Shown here piece after piece: positions 43,525-52,553 of a stretch of DNA of 64,000 nt. The DNA comes from Tenacibaculum mesophilum (GTDB lineage Bacteria; Bacteroidota; Bacteroidia; Flavobacteriales; Flavobacteriaceae), in the NCBI RefSeq assembly GCF_003867075.1, contig NZ_CP032544.1:1106001-1170000 (forward strand). The letters run 5' to 3'. The notes under the pieces were generated by a model. It saw only the letters and a program-made list of their open reading frames with translations. It ran no database searches and was not told the DNA's origin. The stretch's first letter is position 1, and each line of letters opens with the position of its first letter. A program made the translations under genes and the position numbers.

Positions 43525-44175
43525 TTACTGCTTCGTTTTAGTTTCTACCCAAGTATTAATAGTACCTGAGCCTCCAATCATAGATTTTGGCACCTCTACT
43601 ACTACTGATAATACATTTGTTCCAGCAAAAGTATCTGCTCCTGGATCGTTAAAACCACCTGCATTTCCAGCTATAATTTCACCGTATTGTGCAAAATCCA
43701 TAAAGAAAGGATCGTCTCTAGGCCCTGCAAAAAATTGCATTCCTCCCTTACTACCAATAATAGCACTAGATCCATAAGGAGTTATAGAAACCCCATATTC
43801 TGTTCCATCTTGAGGTAACGTACTAGTTAAACCAGTAGTTGATGGATTGTATGGACCAAAAAAGTACATTTTACCATCTCTAGGAATTGCTTGAATTACC
43901 AAGTCTTCAACATTATCACCAGTATTATCAATATTAAACTCAATTAATACATTTTCATCAAAACTTGCTGCTGCCGTAGCTGAAGGACTTAGTAATCCTT
44001 GAATATTTGCTGCAAACACAAGATTGCTCGTATTTTCTCCTTGAAAAGCGTAAAAGTCTGTAATATCACTTGAGCCTCCTGTTACATCTGGAGCATCAAT
44101 GTGATCGGCTGCTAATAAGACTAAACCTATTAATGCTAAAGCACCGGCTCCAATAATTAATTTCATTTTTTTCAT
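43525..44175 (-). CDS. DUF4331-type secreted protein, N-terminal-half-like
   Basis: 216 aa. Signal or N-terminal anchor (LIIGAGALALIGLVLLAAD) followed directly by the DUF4331 signature ADHIDAPDVTGGSSDITDFY and AFQGENTSNLVFAANIQGL. It ends with VLSVVVEVPKSMIGGSGTIN, the point at which the longer family members continue into the part encoded by the next gene (28 bases downstream). First gene of the operon DUF4331-N, DUF4331-C, TPR, TonB receptor. Confidence 0.8.
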   Translation of the reverse strand: MKKMKLIIGAGALALIGLVLLAADHIDAPDVTGGSSDITDFYAFQGENTSNLVFAANIQGLLSPSATAAASFDENVLIEFNIDNTGDNVEDLVIQAIPRDGKMYFFGPYNPSTTGLTSTLPQDGTEYGVSITPYGSSAIIGSKGGMQFFAGPRDDPFFMDFAQYGEIIAGNAGGFNDPGADTFAGTNVLSVVVEVPKSMIGGSGTINTWVETKTKQ

Positions 44176-44356
44176 GGTTGTAAATTTTAAAGTTAATTAC
44201 TCATTCTACCTTACTTACGAAAAAATGGTGATGACGGTTTTTATTTTTTTAACTTTTTTTTATAAAAGATTCATAAGTCTTAATTTTACTAGGTATTTGA
44301 TGATTATTTTTTTTATAATCTTTCTCCTACTCTCCTCTTTTTTAAAAATGAATGTT

Positions 44357-44364
44357 TATTTTTG
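44357..44364 (+). promoter_or_regulatory. -7 element (TATTTTTG) of the TIGR01777 gene
   Basis: Exact TAnnTTTG six bases before ATG 44371; overlaps the in-frame TTG at 44362, which is therefore unlikely to be the start. The message would be leaderless. Confidence 0.4.
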
Positions 44365-44370
44365 AGTACT

Positions 44371-45258
44371 ATGGCAACTATATTAATTACAGGAGGAACT
44401 GGCTTAATCGGAAAAGAGTTAACAAAAAGGTTAACTAGTAAAGGGCATGTGGTTAACATTCTTACCAGAACTCCAAAAAAGAGTAACGAATTTCGTTGGA
44501 ATGTTAAAGAAGGCTTTATTGATAAAGATGCTTTTAATAATGTAAGTTATATTATTCATTTGGCAGGAGCTGGAATTGCTGATAAACGTTGGACTAATGA
44601 AAGAAAAAAAGAATTGATTGATAGCCGTGTAAAAACAGCTTCTTTACTATTTAATAAAATACAAGAGTATCAAATATCCATCAAGAAATTTATTTCTGCT
44701 TCTGGTATTGGATATTATGGAGCAATTACTTCTAATAAAATCTATACAGAAAATGATAAACCTGAAAATGATTTTATCTCTAAAATTTGTGTAAAATGGG
44801 AGAATGCTGCTCTTCAATTCGAACAAATAGATATTCCTGTAACCATTTTACGAACTGGTGTTGTACTTTCTAAAAATGGTGGTGCATTACAAAAGATGAA
44901 TACTCCTTTGTTTCTATCTGCCTTAGGAAATGGTAAACAGTATATACCTTGGATTCACATTCATGACTTATGTGAACTGTATACAAAAGCGATAGAAGAC
45001 AACGGTTTTACTGGAGTTTATAATGCTGTTGCTCCCGAACATCAGACTAATGAAAGTTTTACAAAGCTACTAGGAAAGGTTATTAATAAACCTGTACTTC
45101 TCATGAATGCTCCTTCATTTATTTTGAAAATAGCTTTAGGTGAAATGGCTTATATCTTATTAAAAGGAAGTAGGATTTCCTATGAGAAAACAAGTAATGC
45201 TTATAATTTTATTTTTTCAAACTTAAATACTGCTTTAACCAATATTTATAATGAATAA
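44371..45258 (+). CDS. TIGR01777-family NAD(P)-dependent oxidoreductase
   Basis: 295 aa from ATG 44371. Extended SDR fold: ILITGGTGLIGKELTKRL at the N-terminus (dinucleotide loop), HLAGAGIADKRWTNERKKEL (diagnostic of TIGR01777), SASGIGYYG with the Tyr of the active site, and ILRTGVVLSKNGGALQKM. Family members are related to YfcH and plant SulA homologues; the substrate is not known. Overlaps the GNAT gene by eight bases. Confidence 0.9.
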   Translation: MATILITGGTGLIGKELTKRLTSKGHVVNILTRTPKKSNEFRWNVKEGFIDKDAFNNVSYIIHLAGAGIADKRWTNERKKELIDSRVKTASLLFNKIQEYQISIKKFISASGIGYYGAITSNKIYTENDKPENDFISKICVKWENAALQFEQIDIPVTILRTGVVLSKNGGALQKMNTPLFLSALGNGKQYIPWIHIHDLCELYTKAIEDNGFTGVYNAVAPEHQTNESFTKLLGKVINKPVLLMNAPSFILKIALGEMAYILLKGSRISYEKTSNAYNFIFSNLNTALTNIYNE

Positions 45259-45928
45259 CAAACTTCAAAATCCTGTTTGGCATTCGTTGTGTGAAACACA
45301 TGAAAAATTTGCTATTAATTATAATAGTGTAAAGTTTTATAATCCTACTATTTGTCCTTTTGGTGCTTTTACTGAGGCTTCAAAAACAACTTATGCTCTA
45401 AATGAATATGCAAAGCTTACGGATAAATTCTTTTTAGTTTCTGAAAATAAAACACCTACTTATGACAAAGACAAAATTCTTCTATACAAAAAGATTGATG
45501 GTTGCCAAATGATACTTGAAGACTTAACTGATTTTGATATTATTGAAGAAATAATTCCGTTAACTGAAGAACATGTTGATGAAATTTATAACCTTGTATG
45601 GTTAGTAATGCCTGGTTATTATAGAAAAAGAACTTTTGATATGGGAAAGTATTTTGGGATTTTTAAGGATAACAAACTTGTTGCTGTAACTGGACAACGT
45701 ATGCAAACTGATAGCTTTATTGAAGTTAGTGCTGTAGTTACTCATCCTGAACATACAAGAAAAGGATTGGCTAAACAACTTTCTCAACATGTTACTAAAG
45801 AAATTTTAAAAGCTGGAAAACATCCTATTTTACATACTAATAAAGGAAATCCTGCAATTAAGCTTTATGAAAAATTAGGGTATCGACTAACACGAGATAT
45901 GAATTGGTGGTATTTTCATAAAAAATAA
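45251..45928 (+). CDS. GNAT-family N-acetyltransferase (FR47-like)
   Basis: 225 aa. The C-terminal half has the acetyl-CoA fold: VSAVVTHPEHTRKGLAKQLS (strand 4 and pyrophosphate loop) and LHTNKGNPAIKLYEKLGYRL. The N-terminal half is a second, degenerate GNAT-like unit, as in FR47 proteins. Eight-base overlap with the TIGR01777 gene means coupled translation. Acceptor unknown. Confidence 0.88.
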   Translation: MNNKLQNPVWHSLCETHEKFAINYNSVKFYNPTICPFGAFTEASKTTYALNEYAKLTDKFFLVSENKTPTYDKDKILLYKKIDGCQMILEDLTDFDIIEEIIPLTEEHVDEIYNLVWLVMPGYYRKRTFDMGKYFGIFKDNKLVAVTGQRMQTDSFIEVSAVVTHPEHTRKGLAKQLSQHVTKEILKAGKHPILHTNKGNPAIKLYEKLGYRLTRDMNWWYFHKK

Positions 45929-46042
45929 GAGTTCTCAATAAACTCCTAGATTCTTCAAGCAAGCCTTAATATTTGGTAAACTGTACTCTCAAAATGTATC
46001 AATAAAAATATTAATAGTTAAATAATCAACATAGTTGAAACA

Positions 46043-46072
46043 AAAAGGCTTAGGTAAATACCTAAGCCTTTT
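46043..46072. terminator. Bidirectional terminator, GNAT / E2 genes
   Basis: AAAAGGCTTAGGT and ACCTAAGCCTTTT, 13 bp with a 4-base loop. Confidence 0.85.
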
Positions 46073-46092
46073 AAAATATTATTTCTTCTTTC

Positions 46093-47400
46093 TTAAAAAT
46101 CTTGATTTACATCCCAAGATTCTAAAATTTCTTTTAATGTTTTTATAAACATACCACCTAAAGCTCCATTTACTACTCTATGATCATAAGAATGTGATAC
46201 AATCATCTTATGACGGATTCCTATAAAATCTCCTTCTGGAGTTTCAATTACTGCAGGTTTTTTAACAATAGCTCCTAAAGCTAAAATTGCTACTTGAGGT
46301 TGGTTAATTATTGGTGTACCTGTAATACTTCCAAAGCTACCAACATTCGTTACTGTATAAGTTCCTCCTTGAATCTCATCCGGTTTTAACTTATTAGCAC
46401 GAGCTCTAGTAGCTAAATCATTTACTTGCTTTGTCATACCTACCAAATTTAACATATCAGCATTTTTAATTACTGGTACAATTAAATTTCCGTCAGGTAA
46501 GGCAGCTGCCATTCCTAAATTTACGTTCCCTCTTTTAATAATTTTATCTCCATCAACAGAAATGTTTATCATTGGATGCTTCTTTATTGTAGAAGCAACA
46601 GCTTGCATAAATATTGGTGTAAATGTTAACTTTTCTCCTTCTCTTTGTTGGTAGGCTTTTTTAACCTTATTTCTCCAATTAACAATATTAGTTACATCAA
46701 TTTCAATAAACGATTGTACGTGTGCTGATGTTTGAATAGAGTCAACCATATGTTTAGAGATTAATTTCCCCATACGACTCATTTCTATAATTTCATCTTG
46801 ACCACTTAACGAAACAGGAGTTGGCGCTGGTGCTGACTGAGGTACCGATTTCTTTTCTGTTGAAGCTGGAGCTACAACTTCTGGCTGACTTCCTCTGTTT
46901 TCTAAATATGATAAAATATCATTCTTAGTAACTCTTCCTTCTTTGCCAGTTCCTTTTATGTTTTCTAACTCTTCAACAGATATTCCTTCTGTTTGCGCAA
47001 TACTCTTAACTAATGGTGAATAAAAACGATCGCTTGATGAAGTATCAATCGTAGTCGCTACTGTTTCTTTAGCTACTTCAACAGTTTTCTCTACAGCAGC
47101 TACAGTTTCTGGTTTAACTTCTTCTTTCTTAGACGCATCAGCTGTTGCTCCTTCCTCTCCTTCTGTTTCTATAATTGCAATAGTTTCACCTACTTGCACA
47201 ACAGCATCTTTTTCAAATAAGATTTCAACTAAAGTTCCTTCAACTTCACTAGGTACTTCGCTATCTACTTTATCTGTAGCTACTTCAACAACGGTATCAT
47301 CTATATCAATAGTTTCTCCAACTTCTTTTACCCAAGAAGTTATTGTTGCTTCTGCAACACTTTCGCCCATTTTAGGCAACTTCAATTCGTATCTAGCCAT
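46093..47400 (-). CDS. 2-oxoacid dehydrogenase E2 component (dihydrolipoyl acyltransferase)
   Basis: 435 aa. Lipoyl domain 1-78 with Lys44 in EVATDKVDSEV; Ala/Pro/Glu-rich linker; E3/E1-binding domain about 127-165 (YSPLVKSIAQTEGISVEELE); catalytic acyltransferase domain about 200-430. The active-site motif reads DHRVVNG: His407 is present but the usual Asp of HxxxDG is Asn411. The protein is probably the branched-chain or a generic 2-oxoacid complex E2; no E1 or E3 genes are adjacent. It transfers acyl groups from E1 to CoA. Confidence 0.9.
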   Translation of the reverse strand: MARYELKLPKMGESVAEATITSWVKEVGETIDIDDTVVEVATDKVDSEVPSEVEGTLVEILFEKDAVVQVGETIAIIETEGEEGATADASKKEEVKPETVAAVEKTVEVAKETVATTIDTSSSDRFYSPLVKSIAQTEGISVEELENIKGTGKEGRVTKNDILSYLENRGSQPEVVAPASTEKKSVPQSAPAPTPVSLSGQDEIIEMSRMGKLISKHMVDSIQTSAHVQSFIEIDVTNIVNWRNKVKKAYQQREGEKLTFTPIFMQAVASTIKKHPMINISVDGDKIIKRGNVNLGMAAALPDGNLIVPVIKNADMLNLVGMTKQVNDLATRARANKLKPDEIQGGTYTVTNVGSFGSITGTPIINQPQVAILALGAIVKKPAVIETPEGDFIGIRHKMIVSHSYDHRVVNGALGGMFIKTLKEILESWDVNQDF

Positions 47401-47690
47401 AGTGTATAATTTTAAACGCTTGCGAAGTTACTAAAAAGCAACGATTTTTTCATGGTTTTATACGTTAAATATTTTTGATTTTTTCTTTACCAATTAAATT
47501 ATCCTCAATTCAACTATAAAAAACAACAAATAGATTATTGTTATCTCTATAAAAAGAGAATATCATTACGAATAATCTAATATCTAATTAAACTATTGTT
47601 TCTTTACTCAAAATTCTATTTTTGAACTCTTTAACCTAATTAAAATTATTAAGCACTATTTTATTTTTAATATTAATTTTCTATCTAACA
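47401..47690. other. Gap between the E2 and hemF genes
   Basis: The gap of 352 bases contains a -7-like TAACTTCG on the minus strand at 47423-47430 for the E2 gene and the hemF terminator at its far end. The rest (about 47450-47690) is very AT-rich, with no open frame or structure I can support. Confidence 0.45.
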
Positions 47691-47725
47691 AAAAAAGACA
47701 AAACTTTATCTGTTTTGTCTTTTTT
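47691..47725 (-). terminator. Terminator of hemF
   Basis: AAAAAAGACAAAAC and GTTTTGTCTTTTTT, 14 bp with a 7-base loop; T-run on the minus strand. Confidence 0.85.
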
Positions 47726-47752
47726 CCTTTGTATTTATTTTAAAAGAAATGT

Positions 47753-48655
47753 TTACACCCAATTTTTAGGTTTTGTCAATACCTCTAATAATTTTGCTTC
47801 TTCAGAACCTTCTTTTGGATGGTGATTATATTTCCACTGTACTGTTGGTGGTAAACTCATTAAAATACTTTCGATACGTCCATTGGTTTTTAAACCAAAT
47901 AAGGTTCCTCTATCGTGTACTAAATTGAACTCTACATAACGACCACGACGAACTTCCTGCCAATCTTTATGCTCCTGAGTGTGGGCAGTGTCTTTTCTTC
48001 TCTCAACAATAGGTACATAGGAGTTTAAAAAGCTATTTGCTACTTCAGTTACAAAATCATATCGATCTTGCATAGAGAACTCTTCTGTTTCTTTTAAATA
48101 ATCAAAGAACAAGCCTCCTAAGCCACGTGCTTCATTTCTATGCGGATTCCAAAAATAATTATCACAAGTTTCTTTGAACTTTGGGTAAAAATCTGGATGA
48201 TGCTTATCACAAGCTTCTTTACATATCTCATGAAAATGTATTGCGTCTTCTTCAAATAAGTAATACGGAGTTAAATCTTGTCCACCACCAAACCATTGGG
48301 TAACAATATTTCCTTCACCATCATACATTTCAAAATAACGCCAATTAGCATGTACTGTAGGTACAAATGGATTCTTCGGGTGAATTACCAAACTCAATCC
48401 ACAGGCAAAGAAATCTCCACTTTCTACTCCAAACTGCTTTCTTAATGCTTCTGGTAACTCTCCATGTACTTTAGATATATTTACGCCACCTTTTTCAAAA
48501 ATATTCCCATTTTCAATTACACGAGTTCTACCTCCTCCTCCTTCAGCACGCTTCCATAAATCTTCTTGAAACTTAGCTTTACCATCTATTGCTTCCAGTT
48601 TTGATGTTATGGTATCTTGTAATTCTTGAATGTAGGCGTAAAATTGTTCTTTCAT
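47753..48655 (-). CDS. hemF: Oxygen-dependent coproporphyrinogen III oxidase
   Basis: 300 aa from ATG 48655; a more distal in-frame start at 48679 coincides with a promoter element and is rejected. Family blocks: GGGGRTRVIENGNIFEKGGV, HANWRYFEMYDGEGN, WFGGGQDLTPYYLFEEDAIH, RNEARGLGGLFFDYL and RRGRYVEFNLVHDRGT. It converts coproporphyrinogen III to protoporphyrinogen IX with O2, so the host is at least facultatively aerobic. Own -7 element; distal end of the minus-strand heme gene series. Confidence 0.97.
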   Translation of the reverse strand: MKEQFYAYIQELQDTITSKLEAIDGKAKFQEDLWKRAEGGGGRTRVIENGNIFEKGGVNISKVHGELPEALRKQFGVESGDFFACGLSLVIHPKNPFVPTVHANWRYFEMYDGEGNIVTQWFGGGQDLTPYYLFEEDAIHFHEICKEACDKHHPDFYPKFKETCDNYFWNPHRNEARGLGGLFFDYLKETEEFSMQDRYDFVTEVANSFLNSYVPIVERRKDTAHTQEHKDWQEVRRGRYVEFNLVHDRGTLFGLKTNGRIESILMSLPPTVQWKYNHHPKEGSEEAKLLEVLTKPKNWV

Positions 48656-48676
48656 GTGTTTGTTTCTATTGACGTG

Positions 48677-48684
48677 CAAAAGTA
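48677..48684 (-). promoter_or_regulatory. -7 element (TACTTTTG) of hemF
   Basis: Exact TAnnTTTG on the minus strand, about 21 bases before ATG 48655, directly beside the stop of the EI24 gene. Confidence 0.45.
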
Positions 48685-48685
48685 C

Positions 48686-49432
48686 TTATTCTGGTAATTT
48701 TTTAAGCTGTATTTTCTTAATAGTTTCTGTAGTAGCTGCGGTTACTGATAGTGGTAATACCAAAATTACTCCGATAACAGGAATTAATAAAAACAACATA
48801 AATACCACTCCATTTCCTATAGCTAACCCTTTATTTTCTTTTACAAAATTGATACTTTCTCTGTATTTAAAATGACGTTCTAAGGTATAATCCATATTTC
48901 CAAAACCGGCATAATATGCTTGCATTAAAAACAGTAATATCGTTGAAATAATACCAATTACAGGAATAAAACCTAATAATAAGATAGGGATTGTCAATAA
49001 GAGCTCTCTAGTTAAATTTCTAAGGTTTATTCGTATACCTCTAATTAATTGCTCTTGAAAAGAAGTTATTCTATGTGTATGGTCTTCTCCTCTAAGATGA
49101 TCTTCAATTTTTTCTGAAACTGGACTCATAAAAGGCGCAGATAAAGCCATTACAATATGTTTATACAATACCAAACCTATTACCACAATAAGTAATCCGC
49201 TTATAAAAGTACTGATAACCTCAAAGGTTTCTTTACCAAACTCCCATTTCCAGAAATTGGCTACATAATGACCAATATTATCTGAAAATGTATAGGCCAT
49301 AAAACCAATAAACGTTGCTGTTAATAGGCTTATAAACATTGGAATAATAAAATACTTCCATAGCTTTAGTTTTGAAATCATTCCGAAAGCACCAAAATAG
49401 GCTTTAATTCCTTTTACAATATTTTGTATCAT
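48686..49432 (-). CDS. EI24/CysZ-like multipass membrane protein
   Basis: 248 aa from ATG 49432; the longer frame to 49468 lies inside the preceding terminator. Four to five hydrophobic segments (WKYFIIPMFISLLTATFIGF, FISGLLIVVIGLVLYKHIVM, LLLTIPILLLGFIPVIGIIS, FMLFLLIPVIGVILVLPLSV) and the conserved SAPFMSPVSEKIEDHL after the second, as in the EI24 family. Some members (CysZ) take up sulfate, but the family is broad. It lies in the heme region between the thioredoxin-like gene and hemF; a link to heme is unproved. Confidence 0.85.
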   Translation of the reverse strand: MIQNIVKGIKAYFGAFGMISKLKLWKYFIIPMFISLLTATFIGFMAYTFSDNIGHYVANFWKWEFGKETFEVISTFISGLLIVVIGLVLYKHIVMALSAPFMSPVSEKIEDHLRGEDHTHRITSFQEQLIRGIRINLRNLTRELLLTIPILLLGFIPVIGIISTILLFLMQAYYAGFGNMDYTLERHFKYRESINFVKENKGLAIGNGVVFMLFLLIPVIGVILVLPLSVTAATTETIKKIQLKKLPE

Positions 49433-49452
49433 ATCTTTTTTTGTGTGAAAAT

Positions 49453-49482
49453 AAAAAACCTCTTTCAATAAAGAAAGAGGTT
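49453..49482 (-). terminator. Terminator between the thioredoxin-like and EI24 genes
   Basis: AACCTCTTTC and GAAAGAGGTT, 10 bp with a 6-base loop and six T on the minus strand. It ends the hemA-hemE transcript. Confidence 0.85.
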
Positions 49483-49506
49483 ACTAGTAATATTATTTCA
49501 AATGAT

Positions 49507-50109
49507 TTATTTTAATATTGGTGCTAAAAAATCTTCAAAGTTTTTGGTATTTATTTCGTTAACTTTATCCCAACCTACTTCTTTTGTTGGTGTTGCAGCT
49601 CCTCTTTTAACATTAACAAACTGTTTGTCTTTACCTATTAAGTATGCTGTTGGGTAGTCTAACTTATGAACAAACCCACTGATATCTAAAAATCCTTTTT
49701 GAACTTTATCAATATCTCTTGCAGGAACAAGCTTAATTCTCTTATCTAACTTTTCAGCCATTCTTTTAACTTTAGCTTCCTTATCCCAGAAAATCATAAT
49801 AAACTCCAATTGATTATTATATTTTTCTACCATTTTGTTTAGGGCTGGTACATCTCCCCAGCAAGGAGCCGACCAAGTAGCATTAGCTATCAATACAATT
49901 GGCTTGTTAATTTTGTCTGTACTTACTGTTTTACTGTCAATTGTAGTAAAGTTATAATTTAACAAATAAGAGCCTTTAATGCACTTATCAATCAAACCTT
50001 CGGCACTTTCTTCTACACAATTGTTTACTGCAAAATTGTAATACGTTTTATTTTGTGCGAAAATAACAGTCGTTAAAAAACACATCAAAACAAAAGATAA
50101 TTTCTTCAT
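49507..50109 (-). CDS. Secreted thioredoxin-fold protein lacking the first active-site Cys
   Basis: 200 aa. Signal peptide 1-18 (VIFAQ). Thioredoxin/TlpA-like fold from about 50: IVLIANATWSAPCWGDVPAL is the active-site region, with Ser80 where the attacking Cys of WCxxC should be; Cys83 remains. The cis-Pro loop is DYPTAYLI. Two further Cys (31 and 43) lie in the N-terminal part. It cannot act as a normal disulfide reductase; it might bind heme or metal, or act as a single-Cys redox protein. Twenty bases after hemE, in the heme operon. Confidence 0.85.
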   Translation of the reverse strand: MKKLSFVLMCFLTTVIFAQNKTYYNFAVNNCVEESAEGLIDKCIKGSYLLNYNFTTIDSKTVSTDKINKPIVLIANATWSAPCWGDVPALNKMVEKYNNQLEFIMIFWDKEAKVKRMAEKLDKRIKLVPARDIDKVQKGFLDISGFVHKLDYPTAYLIGKDKQFVNVKRGAATPTKEVGWDKVNEINTKNFEDFLAPILK

Positions 50110-50129
50110 TTTTAATTATTTAAAAGGGG

Positions 50130-51161
50130 TTATCTGTCGGCTTTATACTCTTTTACCGCATCTATAAATGCTTTTGCATTCTCTATCGGTATATTTGGTA
50201 AAATTCCGTGCCCCAAGTTAACAATATATTTGTCTTTACCAAACTCATTTATCATTTGGTGTACCATCTTTTTTATTTCGGCTGGTGGAGACAATAATCT
50301 TGAAGGATCAAAATTACCTTGTAATGTAATATTTCCTCCTGTTAAATAGCGTGCGTTTCTTGCTGAACACGTCCAGTCTACTCCTAAAGCTGAAGCATTT
50401 GATTGTGCCATTTCATGTAAGGCAAACCAGCATCCTTTACCGAAAGCTATTACTGGTGCATCATCTTTTAATGCTTCTATTATTTGATTAATGTATTGCC
50501 ATGAAAACTCCTGATAATCTGTTGGAGATAACATTCCTCCCCAAGAATCAAAAACTTGTACAGCATTCACACCTGCTTTTACCTTTTCTTTTAAATAAGC
50601 AATTGTGGTATCTGTAATCTTCTGAAGCAATTCGTGTGCCAAAACTGGTTGCGTAAAACAAAATTCTTTTGCCTTATCAAAATTCTTAGACCCTTGTCCT
50701 TGTACAACATAACATAAAATTGTCCAGGGAGACCCTGCAAAACCTATCAATGGTATTTCATCATTCAGCTTTTCTTTAGTTGCTTTAATAGCATCCATTA
50801 CATAGCCTAATTCTTCATGAATATCAGGTATAATTACACTATCTAATCCTTTTTTGTCTCTTACAGGGTTTGGTAAATAAGGTCCAAAATTTGGTTTCAT
50901 TTCCACTTCAATATTCATTGCTTGTGGAATTACTAAAATGTCTGAGAATAATATTGCAGCATCCATTCCGTATCTACGAATTGGTTGTACTGTAATTTCT
51001 GATGCTAATTCTGGAGTTCTACAGCGTGTAAAGAAATCGTACTTTTCTCGAATTTCCATAAACTCTGGCAAATACCTTCCTGCTTGACGCATCATCCATA
51101 CTGGTGGACGATCAACTGTTTCTCCTTTTAATGCTCTTAAAAATAAATCGTTTTTTATCAT
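50130..51161 (-). CDS. hemE: Uroporphyrinogen decarboxylase
   Basis: 343 aa. Signature [17 protein letters not shown] (about 19-35), the catalytic Asp in [24 protein letters not shown] and [11 protein letters not shown], all intact. It removes four carboxyl groups from uroporphyrinogen III to give coproporphyrinogen III. Follows hemL after 44 bases containing a short inverted repeat. Confidence 0.97.
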   Translation of the reverse strand: MIKNDLFLRALKGETVDRPPVWMMRQAGRYLPEFMEIREKYDFFTRCRTPELASEITVQPIRRYGMDAAILFSDILVIPQAMNIEVEMKPNFGPYLPNPVRDKKGLDSVIIPDIHEELGYVMDAIKATKEKLNDEIPLIGFAGSPWTILCYVVQGQGSKNFDKAKEFCFTQPVLAHELLQKITDTTIAYLKEKVKAGVNAVQVFDSWGGMLSPTDYQEFSWQYINQIIEALKDDAPVIAFGKGCWFALHEMAQSNASALGVDWTCSARNARYLTGGNITLQGNFDPSRLLSPPAEIKKMVHQMINEFGKDKYIVNLGHGILPNIPIENAKAFIDAVKEYKADR

Positions 51162-51173
51162 GTCTATCTGTAC

Positions 51174-51194
51174 GTCATTCTTCCTCGTAATGAC
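51174..51194. repeat. Short REP-like inverted repeat between hemL and hemE
   Basis: GTCATT...AATGAC around a 9-base centre. On the minus strand it reads GTCATTACGAGGAAGAATGA, the same type of word as the larger repeat at 60397-60467. Confidence 0.5.
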
Positions 51195-51205
51195 AATTAT
51201 TTATT

Positions 51206-52495
51206 CTACATTTTTGATACTGCTTCCATCGACTTATCAATGGCATTAGCTATCTCTTGAATATCTTTTTCTGTTAATGCTGATGATAAGAACCAAGCTT
51301 CAAACTGACTTGGAGGTAAAAACACCCCATTTTTAGTCATTTCCCAAAAGAAAGTTGCATATTTCTTCGTATCTGAAGTTTGTGCTTCTTCAAAGTTGGT
51401 TACTTTTTTATTAGTAAAGAATGGATTAATCATCGAACCAAATCGGTTAACTGTAATTTCAACTCCGTGCTTTTTTGCTGATTCTAGTAAGAATACCTCA
51501 ATAATTTGAGCTATCTCATTGAACTTTTCGTATGGATTTTGCTTCTTTAATTCTGTTAAGGTTGAAATTCCTGCTGCCATGGCAATTGGGTTACCACTTA
51601 ATGTTCCTGCTTGATACATTCCTCCTAATGGGGCTACTGTTTCCATAATTTCATTACGTGCTCCATAGGCTCCTACTGGAAAACCTCCTCCAATTACTTT
51701 TCCTAAACAAGTAATGTCAGCTTCAACACCTAATATTTCTTGAGCTCCCCCAAACTTAGAACGGAAACCTGTCATTACCTCATCAATAATTAATAAAGCT
51801 CCTTTTGAGTTTACGTACTCTTTTAATTCTTTTAAGAAGTCATCTTGTGGAGTTACTACTCCCATGTTTCCTGCGATAGGTTCTAAAATAACTCCTGCAA
51901 TATCATCATGAGCTTCAAAATGTGCTTTTACACTTTCTAAATCGTTGTAATTTGCAATCAAGGTATTTTTTACAGCCCCTTCTGGTACTCCTTTACTACC
52001 TGGTAAACTCAACGTAGCTAAACCAGAACCTGCAGCTACTAATAAAGCATCTTGATGCCCGTGATAACAACCTGCAAACTTTATAATTTTATCTTTTCCT
52101 GTAAACGCTCTCGCTAAACGAATTCCGCTTAATACCGCCTCTGTACCAGAATTTACAAAGCGTACTTTATCCATTCCCGGGAAAGCATCACAAACAATTT
52201 TTGCTAATTTAATTTCACCTTTTGTTGATGCTCCAAAAGAATACCCATTTTTCAACGCTTTTCTAATAGCTTTTTCTACTTTTTTATGGCGGTGTCCTAA
52301 AATCATTGGACCGTAAGACAACACTAAATCAATGTATGAATTATTATCTACATCAATAATCTTACTTCCTTTCGCTTTTTTTATGAATAAAGGATTCCCT
52401 CCTACGGATGCAAATGCACGCACTGGTGAATTTACTGCTCCTACTAAGTTTTCTAATCCTTTGTTATATAATTCTTGTGATTTCTTAAAGCTCAT
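51206..52495 (-). CDS. hemL: Glutamate-1-semialdehyde 2,1-aminomutase
   Basis: 429 aa. PLP-dependent class III aminotransferase: NSPVRAFASVGGNPLFIKKA, SYGPMILGHRHK, SGTEAVLSGIRLARAFTGK, LIIDEVMTGFR, and the PLP Lys in CLGKVIGGGFPVGAYG. It converts glutamate-1-semialdehyde, the HemA product, to 5-aminolevulinate (C5 pathway). Located 58 bases after hemB. Confidence 0.97.
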   Translation of the reverse strand: MSFKKSQELYNKGLENLVGAVNSPVRAFASVGGNPLFIKKAKGSKIIDVDNNSYIDLVLSYGPMILGHRHKKVEKAIRKALKNGYSFGASTKGEIKLAKIVCDAFPGMDKVRFVNSGTEAVLSGIRLARAFTGKDKIIKFAGCYHGHQDALLVAAGSGLATLSLPGSKGVPEGAVKNTLIANYNDLESVKAHFEAHDDIAGVILEPIAGNMGVVTPQDDFLKELKEYVNSKGALLIIDEVMTGFRSKFGGAQEILGVEADITCLGKVIGGGFPVGAYGARNEIMETVAPLGGMYQAGTLSGNPIAMAAGISTLTELKKQNPYEKFNEIAQIIEVFLLESAKKHGVEITVNRFGSMINPFFTNKKVTNFEEAQTSDTKKYATFFWEMTKNGVFLPPSQFEAWFLSSALTEKDIQEIANAIDKSMEAVSKM

Positions 52496-52553
52496 TCTTC
52501 GCTAATTATTAGTTGTTAATTATGAGTTTTTAGTTGATTAACTCATTTTTTAA

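Noticed and set aside
42936-44175. The split DUF4331 pair as a frameshifted pseudogene
   Set aside because: The downstream half has its own ATG, signal peptide and lipobox, and the upstream half ends cleanly 28 bases before it. Two separate proteins are the better reading.
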